Notes: generated by a model from the sequence alone, not told the origin. Positions 19,284 to 28,450 are shown, counted from the first letter of the stretch. The stretch is DNA of 39,838 bases from Acidobacteria bacterium RIFCSPLOWO2_12_FULL_54_10 (GCA_001767075.1 MEKX01000139.1:1-39838); one strand, 5' to 3'. Program-made: numbers and translations.

Positions 19284-19805
19284 ATGAGCACGTCAGAATG
19301 GAAGAATTCCAAGTTCCGCGAGATTTCGGGAACCTTCAATGCCTCAGGCCTTCGCTTTGCCATCGTCGTCAGCCGTTTCAATGAGTTTGTCACCAGCCGT
19401 CTTCTGAACGGCGCCGTGGATGCCCTCACTCGTTCCGGTGCCGCCAGCGACGACATCACCGTGGTGCGCGTCCCGGGAAGTTTTGAAATTCCCGTCACTG
19501 CCAAGCACCTCGCTGCTTCGGGCCGCTTTCACGCCGTAATCTGTTTGGGCGCGATCCTGCGCGGCGAGACGCCTCATTTTGAATACATCAGCGCCGAGGC
19601 TTGTCGCGGAGTCGCTGCGGCATCTCTTGAGTCCGGTGTCCCCATGTCTTTTGGCATTCTGACCGTGGATACCTTGGATCAAGCCATTGACCGTGCGGGC
19701 CTCAAATCGGGAAACAAAGGTTTCGAGGCCGCCATGTCGGCCATCGAAATGGCTAATCTCTTCCAGGCGATTCGCAAGCCTTCCACGCCATCCAAACGGA
19801 AGTAG
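19284..19805 (+). CDS. ribH: 6,7-dimethyl-8-ribityllumazine synthase
   Basis: [58 protein letters not shown]. Confidence 0.95.
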   Translation: MSTSEWKNSKFREISGTFNASGLRFAIVVSRFNEFVTSRLLNGAVDALTRSGAASDDITVVRVPGSFEIPVTAKHLAASGRFHAVICLGAILRGETPHFEYISAEACRGVAAASLESGVPMSFGILTVDTLDQAIDRAGLKSGNKGFEAAMSAIEMANLFQAIRKPSTPSKRK

Positions 19806-19867
19806 CCAACAAGATGAATCCTGCGCAATTCTAGGTTTCTACCCCCGGCCCTGCTACTCTAATCTTC

Positions 19868-20293
19868 ATGCCTTCCCGCCGCAAATCCCGTGAGTGCGCC
19901 TTGCAGATGCTGTTCCAATGGGATATGGCGCACGATTCCGTCGAGAAAGTGGAAAAGCATTACTGGTCCAACACTCGCCCCGATTCAGACGATCTGTTGA
20001 TCGCATTCGCGAACAAACTCTTTGCAGGTGCTGTCGATCACATCGAGGAAATCGACGTTCTGATTCGCAACTGCACCGACCACTGGCGTCTGGAGCGCTT
20101 GGCTGCTGTCGACCGCAACATTATGCGCCTGGGCATTTTCGAAATGTTGTATCAGCCGGACACGCCTCCTGCCGTAGTCATTAATGAAGCCCTGGAAGTG
20201 GCCCGCAAGTTCAGTTCTGTGGAGTCTGTGCAATTCCTCAATGGCGTTCTCGACTACGTCCGCAAGGAAATCGCCAAGCAGCATTCCAGATAA
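19868..20293 (+). CDS. nusB: Transcription antitermination factor NusB
   Basis: MPSRRKSRECALQMLFQWDM...WRLERLAAVDRNIMRLGIFEMLY...PPAVVINEALEVARKFSSVESVQFLNGVLDYV. Confidence 0.96.
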   Translation: MPSRRKSRECALQMLFQWDMAHDSVEKVEKHYWSNTRPDSDDLLIAFANKLFAGAVDHIEEIDVLIRNCTDHWRLERLAAVDRNIMRLGIFEMLYQPDTPPAVVINEALEVARKFSSVESVQFLNGVLDYVRKEIAKQHSR

Positions 20294-20396
20294 ATTCCCT
20301 GCCCCCTCTTCTGCACAACTTTTGTTGAATTAAGTGGTAAAATATAAATGGAAGCTTGAGTTCTTCCCCGATGGTGGGCGGGTGAGAGGAGGCAAT

Positions 20397-20873
20397 ATGT
20401 ATCTTCTAACTCGAATCAAACAATATCTGGATCAATCGGGCGTTCCCTACGAACATCATGTTCATCGGACGGCATTCACAGCGCAAGAAATTGCCGCCGA
20501 AGAACACGTCCCTGGTAAATTGGTAGCCAAAACCGTAGTTCTCAAGGTGGACGGCAAATCCGTTATGGCGGTGCTTCCAGCCTCTGAGAAAGTCGATTTG
20601 GCTGCATTCCAGGCGCAGTTAAACAGCAAAGATATTCGCCTGGCTACGGAATTCGAATTTGCAGGCATATTCCCCGATTGCGAAGTGGGCGCCATGCCAC
20701 CCTTCGGCAATCTCTATAATCTGCCGGTTTACGTTGATGACACGCTAACGAAGGACCCTGAGATTGTCTTTAACGCCGGCACGCATCAGGACACCATCCG
20801 CATCAAGTACAGCGATTTTGCACGGTTGGTGCAGCCTCAGATTTTTTCATTTTCTTTAGTTCTTGCTGCCTGA
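20397..20873 (+). CDS. YbaK/EbsC-family (ProX-like) aminoacyl-tRNA deacylase
   Basis: VPYEHHVHRTAFTAQEIAAEEHVPGKLVAKTVVLKVDGK...FPDCEVGAMPPFGNLYNLPVYVD. Confidence 0.87.
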   Translation: MYLLTRIKQYLDQSGVPYEHHVHRTAFTAQEIAAEEHVPGKLVAKTVVLKVDGKSVMAVLPASEKVDLAAFQAQLNSKDIRLATEFEFAGIFPDCEVGAMPPFGNLYNLPVYVDDTLTKDPEIVFNAGTHQDTIRIKYSDFARLVQPQIFSFSLVLAA

Positions 20874-20891
20874 GCTTTTCGTCTGGTATAG

Positions 20892-20930
20892 CTCCTGGTC
20901 TTCCTCGCGAAGGCCAGGAGTTCCTTTTTT
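20892..20930 (+). terminator. Rho-independent terminator downstream of the YbaK gene
   Basis: CTCCTGG-tcttcctcgcgaagg-CCAGGAG then TTCCTTTTTT. Confidence 0.8.
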
Positions 20931-20951
20931 CCCTGGTTCAGTTTGCAACTA

Positions 20952-21641
20952 TCAGATGCGTTCCACCAGCGCTGGAACTTCGTGGATGGAATTCGCCTTG
21001 AACAACCGGGGGTGGTGTTCTACGTCTTCGTGTTCCAGGTCCCACGTATGCGGATGCGGAATGTAGATGGCCCACAGCCCGGCGGCTAGCGATGGTGTTA
21101 CGTCGGATCGCGGGCTGTTCCCAATCATCACGGTTCTATTAGGCCGCAGCCCGCGAGTCTTGATCAGGCCATGATAAGCGGCGGTATCTTTCTCCCTGAC
21201 GATCTCCACCCAGTCGAAGTATTCCTGCAAGCCGGACCGCATCACCTTGCTCGTTTGTTCCCCATGCTCGCCTTTGGTGAAAACCATCAGCCGGTGCTTT
21301 TGCCGCAGCTCTGCAAGTATCGCTGACACGCCGGGCAGCAACTGCATCGGATGGCTCCTCAGCCGGGTCCCGATTTCTTCAATATTGCTCAAGGTTCCTG
21401 CCCCGTCCGCTCCGGCATAAAATCGCCGGAAAGTTTCTTTGAGCGCCTTCAGAAAATTGCCGGTCCCGTAGCCTCCTTGCGGAATCAGTTCCCTCTCCAC
21501 TTGCGTCAGCACCCGCAGAATTTCTTCGCGATCTGCGGCAATATCCGCAATGACCTCCAGAAATTCCTCAATCGCTCGCAGGAAATAGACGTTGTTTTCC
21601 CACAACGTATCGTCGGCATCGAAGATAAGGCATTTATGCAT
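20952..21641 (-). CDS. HAD-superfamily hydrolase
   Basis: MHKCLIFDADDTLW (motif I), LMVFTKGEHGEQTSK, MIGNSPRSDVTPSLAAGLWAIYIPHP. Confidence 0.88.
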   Translation of the reverse strand: MHKCLIFDADDTLWENNVYFLRAIEEFLEVIADIAADREEILRVLTQVERELIPQGGYGTGNFLKALKETFRRFYAGADGAGTLSNIEEIGTRLRSHPMQLLPGVSAILAELRQKHRLMVFTKGEHGEQTSKVMRSGLQEYFDWVEIVREKDTAAYHGLIKTRGLRPNRTVMIGNSPRSDVTPSLAAGLWAIYIPHPHTWDLEHEDVEHHPRLFKANSIHEVPALVERI

Positions 21642-21855
21642 CGCAGTTAGTCGGCATATTCTCCATGCAGCAGCGTATGTAGCATATTATACTCTGTCCG
21701 AATTCCGGCTTTTGGCTATGACCCTAAGGTCCTATCGAAAATGTAACCTTTGGTCTATTTCCACAAAATCGCTCCCAGCTTACCGTGTAGTTGTAAGTGA
21801 GGCAGAGCGAGATCGAGGAACGCCGGGGGGACGAACTTCCATCTTGCTCTTCCAG

Positions 21856-21889
21856 AAGGCTGGTGAATTTCACCAGCCTTTTCTTTTTT
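21856..21889 (+). terminator. Rho-independent terminator between the HAD gene and trmFO
   Basis: AAGGCTGGTGAATTTCACCAGCCTT followed by TTCTTTTTT; no plus-strand CDS is recognised upstream of it. Confidence 0.8.
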
Positions 21890-21945
21890 GATCAAACCTT
21901 TTCCATTTGTTGAACAACCTCGAACAGTGTCATTCTGAAACCCGA

Positions 21946-23316
21946 ATGCGGCAATCACTCACCATTATCGGCGGAGGCTTGGCGGGATCGGAAGCCGCCT
22001 GGCAGGCTGCGCGCCGTGGTATTTCGGTGGATTTATACGAAATGCGGCCCATTATTCCCACTCCGGTTCACCGCACCGGAATGCTGGCTGAGTTGGTCTG
22101 CAGCAACTCCCTCAAAAGCGACCGTGAGCACAGCGCCTCCTGGCTTCTCAAGGAGGAATTGCGCCGCGCCGGTTCGCTCCTTTTGCAGATCGCCCGCGAA
22201 TCTGCCGTCCCCGCTGGCCAAGCCTTGGCCGTTGACCGCGACCGTTTTTCTTCCGCTGTCACTCAAGCCATCGAGTCGGAACCGCTCATTCGCATCCACC
22301 GAGCCGAGTTGTGCGAGATTCCCGCCGCCGGGCCGGTCATCATCGCTTCCGGCCCGCTCACCAGCGACGCTCTCGCCGCTCACATCCAGAATCTCACCGG
22401 TTGCGACCGACTGTTCTTTTACGACTCCATCAGCCCTATCGTCGATGCCTCCACCATCGACTTCACAAAGGTCTTTGCCGCATCTCGCTATGATTTCACC
22501 CTCACGCCTGATCAGCCCGCAGGCTCCAGCCATGCAGACGGTGATTACCTGAACTGTCCAATGAACCAAGAGCAATACCAGCGCTTCTACGATGCCCTGT
22601 TAGCTGCTGAAGAAGTCACCCGGCATGATTTCGAGCAAGCGAAATACTTTGAAGCCTGCCTGCCTATCGAGGAACTGGCGCGCCGTGGCCGCGACACCTT
22701 GCGCTTTGGTCCCATGAAGCCCGTCGGCCTTGTCGATCCACGCACCGGCAGGCGGCCATATGCCGTGGTGCAATTGCGCAAGGAGGATCTTCGCTCCGGA
22801 AGTTACAATCTCGTCGGCTTTCAGAATCACATGAAGTTTGGCGAGCAAAAACGGGTTCTGCAAATGATTCCCGGCCTGGAAAACGCGGAGTTCCTGCGCT
22901 ACGGGCAGATTCACCGCAACACGTACATCAACGCCCCCGCTTTGCTATCGCCCACTCTCCAGTTGCGCGACAATCCTCAAATCTTCTTTGCCGGCCAAAT
23001 TTGCGGCGTCGAAGGTTACGTCGAATCCATCGCCACCGGCCTCCTCGCTGGTATTTGCGCCTCTCTCGTTTGCACTGGTCAGTCACCCATTCCCCCGCCC
23101 CGCGCCTCCGCCATCGGCTCGCTCTGCCATTACGTTTCTTGCTCCAACCCAAAAAATTACCAGCCCGCCAACATCGCTTTCGATCTATTGCCTCCCCTCG
23201 ATGAGCCTCCCGGCTCGCGCAAACTCCCTCGCCCGGAGCGTCGCGCACGTCAATGCAGCGACTGCTTATCATCCTGGGATCAATGGCTTATGGAGATAAA
23301 TGGCAGCTTTACTTAA
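21946..23316 (+). CDS. trmFO: Methylenetetrahydrofolate-tRNA-(uracil-5-)-methyltransferase TrmFO
   Basis: LTIIGGGLAGSEAAWQAARRGISVDLYEMRP, ELVCSNSLKSD, YDSISPIVDASTIDFTKVF, YLNCPMNQEQYQRFYDAL, FAGQICGVEGYVESIATGLLAG. Confidence 0.96.
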   Translation: MRQSLTIIGGGLAGSEAAWQAARRGISVDLYEMRPIIPTPVHRTGMLAELVCSNSLKSDREHSASWLLKEELRRAGSLLLQIARESAVPAGQALAVDRDRFSSAVTQAIESEPLIRIHRAELCEIPAAGPVIIASGPLTSDALAAHIQNLTGCDRLFFYDSISPIVDASTIDFTKVFAASRYDFTLTPDQPAGSSHADGDYLNCPMNQEQYQRFYDALLAAEEVTRHDFEQAKYFEACLPIEELARRGRDTLRFGPMKPVGLVDPRTGRRPYAVVQLRKEDLRSGSYNLVGFQNHMKFGEQKRVLQMIPGLENAEFLRYGQIHRNTYINAPALLSPTLQLRDNPQIFFAGQICGVEGYVESIATGLLAGICASLVCTGQSPIPPPRASAIGSLCHYVSCSNPKNYQPANIAFDLLPPLDEPPGSRKLPRPERRARQCSDCLSSWDQWLMEINGSFT

Positions 23317-23411
23317 AGTGTCGTTGGCGATCTTTGTAATCTTTCTATCACCCTGCCAACCCGCTTTGCTTGCGCTTCATTCGCTGCAATTTCCTCCATA
23401 ATGAAATTGCC

Positions 23412-24377
23412 ATGAAGCCAAGCTTCCCGTCAGCGATTCGCCAATTCCTCGAATACCTGCGCATCGAGCGCAATTTTTCCCCGCACACGCTGCGCAACTA
23501 CCAAATTGATCTCAACGCCTTTGCTCAATTCCTGGCCCATCCAGCATCTTCTGCTGCAAATGCCGATGACAAAAAATCGTTACCGCCCGATTTGCCGCTG
23601 CCGGAGGATCATCGCCTCATTCGCGATTTTATGGGCAGGCTATATGTGAGCAAGAACCAGCCCGCCACCATCGCCCGCAAGCTCGCTGCCCTGCGCTCTT
23701 TTTACCGTTACGCCTGCCGCGAGGGGTGGACCAAGGAGAACCCTGCCAAACTGGTTTCTCGTCCGCGACAGCCGCAGAAGCTCCCGGACGTGATGACCGC
23801 CGAACAAACGAATCTCCTGATCAATACCGTTACCGCTGCCCCCTTGCCCGGCGGCCCGCAGCAGGCGGGGTTGGCTTCTCGCGACCGCCTGATTTTGGAA
23901 CTGCTTTATGGCTGTGGCTTGCGCGTCAGCGAGCTAGTGGATTTGAACCTGGACCGCATCGACCGCAAAGAAGGTTTACTGCTGGCTCGCGGCAAGGGGA
24001 AAAAAGAGCGCACCGTCCCCTTCGGCGAAAAAGCTGCTCAGGCGCTGGATGATTATCTTCCTCTGCGCAACAAAATCCTTCTCGAACATCATGCGGAATC
24101 AGGCGCCCTGCTGATTAATTCTCGCGGCGCCCGGCTCACCACCCGTTCCGTGGCGCGCATCGTCAAGCGCTATGCCCTGCTCATTCGCGGCGACGTCACG
24201 CTGCACCCGCACTCCCTGCGCCATGCCTTCGCCACGCACCTGCTGGAAGAGGGTGCGGACCTCCGCGCCATCCAGGAACTTCTAGGCCACAGCAGCCTGT
24301 CCAGCACCCAGAAATACACCCGCATCTCCATCCGGCAATTAATGGAAGTCTACGACAAGACCCATCCCCGCGCTTGA
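23412..24377 (+). CDS. Tyrosine recombinase XerC/XerD
   Basis: N-terminal SAM-like domain; LLYGCGLRVSELVDLNLDRID, PHSLRHAFATHLLEEGADLRAIQELLGHSSLSSTQKYTRI (R-H-R-H-Y catalytic set). Confidence 0.95.
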   Translation: MKPSFPSAIRQFLEYLRIERNFSPHTLRNYQIDLNAFAQFLAHPASSAANADDKKSLPPDLPLPEDHRLIRDFMGRLYVSKNQPATIARKLAALRSFYRYACREGWTKENPAKLVSRPRQPQKLPDVMTAEQTNLLINTVTAAPLPGGPQQAGLASRDRLILELLYGCGLRVSELVDLNLDRIDRKEGLLLARGKGKKERTVPFGEKAAQALDDYLPLRNKILLEHHAESGALLINSRGARLTTRSVARIVKRYALLIRGDVTLHPHSLRHAFATHLLEEGADLRAIQELLGHSSLSSTQKYTRISIRQLMEVYDKTHPRA

Positions 24378-24463
24378 CCCGCATCGTTTCCCGGCGACAA
24401 ATCCGGCAACTTCGCATATTCTTACCCTGACACCGAGCTTTGCGAGAAGGGTTCTTGAGCGGC

Positions 24464-24724
24464 ATGAATCTTAAACAAGCCATCGACCTCTACCTCAAAA
24501 CCGTCGGCACCTTCGGCAATCCCATGCCTCTGTCTGCCTTCTCGCTTCCGCCGGACGATCTAGTGAATATGATTGCCGCCTGGGAGGACGACTATCATCT
24601 CAACCGTCATTTTGAGCTGCTGCCACCTTCGCCTGCCAGCTCAGAATCCGCCTCGTTCTCCATCAACGGGTCCGCGTACACAGCCATTATTTTCCGGGAG
24701 TCGATTCTGGATGTCCTCGCCTGA
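24464..24724 (+). CDS. Small conserved-looking hypothetical protein
   Basis: MNLKQAIDLYLKTVGTFGNPMPLSAFSLPPDDLVNMIAAWEDDYHLNRHFEL...; overlaps the next start codon, consistent with coupling. Confidence 0.5.
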   Translation: MNLKQAIDLYLKTVGTFGNPMPLSAFSLPPDDLVNMIAAWEDDYHLNRHFELLPPSPASSESASFSINGSAYTAIIFRESILDVLA

Positions 24725-25181
24725 CCCCGCTTCCGTTTCTTTCCGTCCTTACGCCCCTTCCGACTTCAATGTCATATGCCAGTTGGACCGCCTGTGCTTC
24801 CCTGTCGGCATCGCCTATCCGCCGGAGGAGATGGCCTTCGGCCTGATCCAACCCGGCGCATTTTGCCTTGTTGCCGAATCATCTGGCCGCGTGGTCGCCT
24901 TTTTACTTGCTTGTGTAGAACGCCGACAGCGCGGGCACATCATCACCATCGACATTCATCCCGATTTCCGCCGCTTGGGGCTAGGCGCACGCCTGATGCA
25001 GCTTGCTGACGCGCACTTTCGCGAGCATGGCGTTGCGCGCGTGCTTCTGGAAGTCGCCTGCGAAAACACCTCGGCGATCCGTTTTTATGAAAAGCTTGGG
25101 TTCACCGAACAACGCGTCCTGCCGAACTACTACCGCACCGGCGCCGACGCCCTGCAAATGAAAAAGCAATTGGATGGATGA
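24711..25181 (+). CDS. GNAT-family N-acetyltransferase (RimI-like)
   Basis: IITIDIHPDFRRLGLGARLMQLADAHFREHGVARVLLEVACENTSAIRFYEKLGFTEQRVLPNYY; start ATG 24711. Confidence 0.9.
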   Translation: MSSPDPASVSFRPYAPSDFNVICQLDRLCFPVGIAYPPEEMAFGLIQPGAFCLVAESSGRVVAFLLACVERRQRGHIITIDIHPDFRRLGLGARLMQLADAHFREHGVARVLLEVACENTSAIRFYEKLGFTEQRVLPNYYRTGADALQMKKQLDG

Positions 25182-25194
25182 TGTGATTTTGTCA

Positions 25195-25235
25195 GGTAGC
25201 GCAGCGTTTGCGTTCTTCAAACTCTGCGGCCTGTA
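25195..25235 (+). repeat. GTAG-headed palindrome, family B copy 1
   Basis: GGTAGCGCAGCGTTTG-cgttctt-CAAACTCTGCGGCCTGTA. Confidence 0.75.
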
Positions 25236-25272
25236 TTTTGCTTTGATTTTTAGTTATTTCTGAATTTGTTTT

Positions 25273-25308
25273 GGTAGCCGCGATGAGCGCCTTCCTCATC
25301 GCGGGTAG
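25273..25308 (+). repeat. GTAG-headed palindrome, family A copy 1
   Basis: GGTAGCCGCGATGAG-cgcctt-CCTCATCGCGG. Confidence 0.75.
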
Positions 25309-25365
25309 TTGGTTTTTCGCGCAGTCGACCACCGGAAGCCGCGCGCATGCCCGCCACGGAGTGGC

Positions 25366-25399
25366 CCGAGCCGCGCGCGTTAGCAAGCGGGCAGGTTTT
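25366..25399 (+). repeat. Module C copy 1 (CCGAGCCGCGCACGTTAGCAAGCGGGCAGGTTT-like)
   Basis: Near-identical strings at 30289, 39257, 39384 and 39644. Confidence 0.7.
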
Positions 25400-25405
25400 A
25401 TCCGA

Positions 25406-25447
25406 GCCGCTCCCTAAACGACATATGGATGTCGTTTAGGGAGCGGC
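25406..25447. repeat. Perfect 19-bp inverted repeat (module E copy 1)
   Basis: GCCGCTCCCTAAACGACAT-ATGG-ATGTCGTTTAGGGAGCGGC; decayed relative at 31392-31415. Confidence 0.85.
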
Positions 25448-25462
25448 CACGCTCGTCAAGGC

Positions 25463-25510
25463 TGTCATTCCGAATCCTCGCGAAGCGACGGTGAGGAATC
25501 TGCACTTGTG
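25463..25510 (+). repeat. Module D copy 1 (GTCATTCCGA...GAGGAATCTGC)
   Basis: gtcattccgaatcctcgcgaagcgacggtgaggaatctgcacttgtg; relatives at 30236, 31439, 39219, 39602. Confidence 0.7.
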
Positions 25511-25656
25511 TTTCGTCGGAACTCGAAATCATCAGTGCCGAAAATACTTTGCTTGAGCTTCCTACCTCGCTGCCGCAGGCCGGAGCGCAGCGCACAGCAG
25601 ATAGGCGCTTTTCTTCGCGGATGGAGTTTTCGGTAGGCACAAGCTGCTCGGTACAC

Positions 25657-26199
25657 TCAAAAACGCGCTGATGTTATGACCTTGTACAACGTATCCATCA
25701 ACTGCTCATCTCCGTAATAGCTAGCCATCAGGCGGTTTATTTCGAAAAAACAAATGCTTTCGGGACGTCCCGTTGCGCTACTTAACTCAAGACAAACGAC
25801 TGCTGTAGGGGTTTGAAATTCCTTAATATTCCTAATTTTATAACCACGTGATTCGAACTGACTAGGTGCAAGCACTTTCCAACGCGCTAGTGCTTCTCCA
25901 TTCGTCATATTTGAATCTCGCCGTTGAGAGATTATGATTAATGGGTAATTTCCCTGCTTTCCAAATAGCGTCACCGGGAGCCGCATTAACGATAGTTTAG
26001 ATGAATCCCCCCAACTTTTGGGCATGGTTACCCAACCAGTAGGCACTATGAACTCAGCGCCAGCGAATTTTATTTGCCGTGAGTGAGTAAGTCTCCATAT
26101 GCCAGTATAAAGACCGGGGGCAAAGGTGCTTACCACTGTGATAACTCCAAAAATAATGCAAATTGCATTTCTGCTTTTCTTTGGTAATTTTATTTCCAT
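25657..26199 (-). CDS. Orphan hypothetical membrane-anchored protein
   Basis: About 180 aa from MEIKLPKKSRNAICIIFGVITVVSTFAPGLY (single TM) followed by a soluble domain; ORF extends to 26256. No recognised family. Confidence 0.55.
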   Translation of the reverse strand: MEIKLPKKSRNAICIIFGVITVVSTFAPGLYTGIWRLTHSRQIKFAGAEFIVPTGWVTMPKSWGDSSKLSLMRLPVTLFGKQGNYPLIIISQRRDSNMTNGEALARWKVLAPSQFESRGYKIRNIKEFQTPTAVVCLELSSATGRPESICFFEINRLMASYYGDEQLMDTLYKVITSARF

Positions 26200-26279
26200 A
26201 CTTTGGTCACAAACTAAAATTCTGTGATAGACGGGATGTTCTTCCGAACCGTACAATCTTTTAGTAGTCCAATTATTCA

Positions 26280-26320
26280 GGTAGCGCAGAGTTTGCGTTC
26301 TTCAAACTCTGCGGACTGTA
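26280..26320 (+). repeat. GTAG-headed palindrome, family B copy 2
   Basis: GGTAGCGCAGAGTTTG-cgttctt-CAAACTCTGCGGACTGTA; perfect 11-bp stem. Confidence 0.8.
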
Positions 26321-26467
26321 TCTGGATTTGGGCACGAAATAAACCATGCTGAATGTGCCTTGCTTGTGAATGCTACCTTGCTGCCGCAGGCCGGAGCGGA
26401 TCCCGAGGCTTTGCGAAGGGCGCAGCGCAGCTTGATTTTCCCCTGCCCCTGATTTTTCGTTTCAATC

Positions 26468-27418
26468 TCAAAAGTGCTGAAACCCCTTCACTGGCAACAC
26501 CGATTCCCCCCCCCCGCTCTCCAGCCAAATCTTGCGCCCGCCAACAATTTCCCCGATCCGCGTCAACGCTACTCCGCCCCAAGCGCGCGGCACCTGCGAT
26601 GCCTTGCGCGCTGCCACCGTAAACAGCAGTTCCAAATCCTCCCCGCCATGCAACGCGTTTTGCAGCGACGCCCCAGCGGCTCGCGGAATCTTTTCTTCCA
26701 CCAGCACTGCGCCGACACCGCTTCGTTCGCACAGCCGCGCCAGATCAATCGACAACCCATCGCTTAAATCAATCATCGCCGACGCCAGCCCACGCTCGCG
26801 CAGCATTCGCCCAATCTCCAACCTCGGCGCCGGATAAAATTGCGCCGCTTTCCCTCGCCGCAGCCTGTTGAGCGTAGCAGCCGCCCCGCCCAATTTTCCT
26901 GTCACCCAAATTTCATCCCCTGCCCGCGCACCGCTGCGCAGAATCGCCTTACCTCGCGGCGCTTCCCCGATGACCATCACGTCCGCAAAAACCCCGCCCG
27001 GCGATGCTCCCGTGTCGCCTCCCGCCAACTGCACCCCCGTCGTTTTCGCCAGCGCCAGAAACCCGCGCACGAATTCCTTCGCCCATTTGCCACGAGTTTC
27101 CTTCGACAGCGCCAAAGATAAAAATGCCAGTCTCGGTGTTCCGCCCATCGCGGCGATATCACTCAATCCTCGCGCCAGCGCCTTATAGCCTGCCGATTTT
27201 GCTGTCTGCCAATCGCGCCGAAAATGAATGTCTTCGAGCAGCATATCCGTAGTAATCAATAAATCGTTTTTTCTCGTCCAGCCAATAACGGCGCAATCAT
27301 CCCCAATCCCTTCCCGCAGCGACAGCTCCTTTGAAAACCCGGTTGCAGCTTTCCCTGTGCGGGGCTTCGCTTCACTCCGCAGGAACTCCACGAACTGTCT
27401 TTCGCTCATCCTCATCAC
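26468..27418 (-). CDS. thiL: Thiamine-monophosphate kinase
   Basis: GIGDDCAVIGW, LITTDMLLEDIHFRRDW, ALARGLSDIAAMGGTPRLAFLSLAL, GGDTGASPGG, MIDLSDGLSIDLARL. Confidence 0.95.
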   Translation of the reverse strand: MMRMSERQFVEFLRSEAKPRTGKAATGFSKELSLREGIGDDCAVIGWTRKNDLLITTDMLLEDIHFRRDWQTAKSAGYKALARGLSDIAAMGGTPRLAFLSLALSKETRGKWAKEFVRGFLALAKTTGVQLAGGDTGASPGGVFADVMVIGEAPRGKAILRSGARAGDEIWVTGKLGGAAATLNRLRRGKAAQFYPAPRLEIGRMLRERGLASAMIDLSDGLSIDLARLCERSGVGAVLVEEKIPRAAGASLQNALHGGEDLELLFTVAARKASQVPRAWGGVALTRIGEIVGGRKIWLESGGGESVLPVKGFQHF

Positions 27419-27424
27419 GCTTCG

Positions 27425-28450
27425 CTATTCCTTCTCGCTTGGCGCGCTGGCGTTCAACCTCTCCGATGTTTCACGATCCCACCGCCATTGCATCACCACG
27501 GATTTGCCCACCTGCTCCACTGCCACTCCCTCGATCAATGCCGGCAATTTCTGTTCGATCCCGTCCCCTTCACCCGCCGGAATGCTTTGTATGATTTTCA
27601 TAAACGTCTTCATTGAGTTTGCGATGCGCTCTGCATCTATATCGTTTTCGCAAACTACCTCCACGCGAAAGTCAATCGCTGTCAACCCGCTATCAGCAGA
27701 CCCATAGATTCTTCCGCCGCCTCGCAAAACCGCCCGCAGAATCGACATCACCAATGTCGATGGCGCATTGCCGCCCAGCATCTTCTCGGCATCTCCGACC
27801 ATTTCCACTTCGCTGTTCGCCAGAAAATGCTTTCCTGCATCGGCCTGTGCGAACTCCTGGATCGCCGATTCCGCCTCCGGCTGTTGTCTGCGCCGAATCA
27901 TCTGCCGGATCGCATCCTCTCCCGCCCCCGCCGTGAACAGCGCCTCGCCATCTTCGTCCATCATCAGTCGAAACGGCCGCACTTTGCCAAACGTGTAGAT
28001 CGTTTGGCCCAGCTCAATTGATTTCACTGCTCCTTGGCTTTCCAGGTATTCGATGATTTTCTGCCGGTCGAAATCCCCTCTGGCTGCTCCCAGCCAATCA
28101 GGGCCTATCTTGGCCAAGGCCACCACGCTCAGGTCGCGCTGGTAGACAAAACCCGTGCCGTTTACAAACTCTTCGTAATCCTTATCGACATCCATCTCCG
28201 GCGGTTCGGAAAGCAACCGCCTTACCCCAAGATTCCTCTGCAAGCCTTGCACGTCAGCCGCCACGTATACATCAGCCCCAGGCGGCAACAGTCGCAGCAA
28301 CTCTCTAGCGCTGTCGGTTGGACGCAACACCACTATCGCCGCCATCGCTGCCAGCGCCGCCGCTCCCGCCAGCAGCCAAATCATCTTGCTGCGATTCGGC
28401 TTCGCTGGCTCCGGTTGTTGTTCCTCTATTTCGTTCACGATATTCTCCAT
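27425..28450 (-). CDS. Membrane-anchored hypothetical protein
   Basis: Start at 28450: MENIVNEIEEQQPEPAKPNRSKMIWLLAGAAALAAMAAIVVL; large soluble domain (LLPPGADVYVAADVQGLQ...). Confidence 0.6.
   Translation of the reverse strand: MENIVNEIEEQQPEPAKPNRSKMIWLLAGAAALAAMAAIVVLRPTDSARELLRLLPPGADVYVAADVQGLQRNLGVRRLLSEPPEMDVDKDYEEFVNGTGFVYQRDLSVVALAKIGPDWLGAARGDFDRQKIIEYLESQGAVKSIELGQTIYTFGKVRPFRLMMDEDGEALFTAGAGEDAIRQMIRRRQQPEAESAIQEFAQADAGKHFLANSEVEMVGDAEKMLGGNAPSTLVMSILRAVLRGGGRIYGSADSGLTAIDFRVEVVCENDIDAERIANSMKTFMKIIQSIPAGEGDGIEQKLPALIEGVAVEQVGKSVVMQWRWDRETSERLNASAPSEKE

Noticed and set aside
21592-21891. 99-aa plus-strand ORF containing 'KSLPAYRVVVSEAERDRG', faintly like ribosomal protein S16
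   Set aside because: Lacks the rest of the S16 fold, starts within the HAD gene and runs into a terminator hairpin; probably coincidental.
22033-22575. ORFs of 178-180 aa on both strands inside trmFO
   Set aside because: trmFO is unambiguous; the others are frame shadows.
25190-26470. IS element around the orphan gene
   Set aside because: No transposase ORF, no terminal inverted repeats or target-site duplications that I could define; better described as repeat-flanked.
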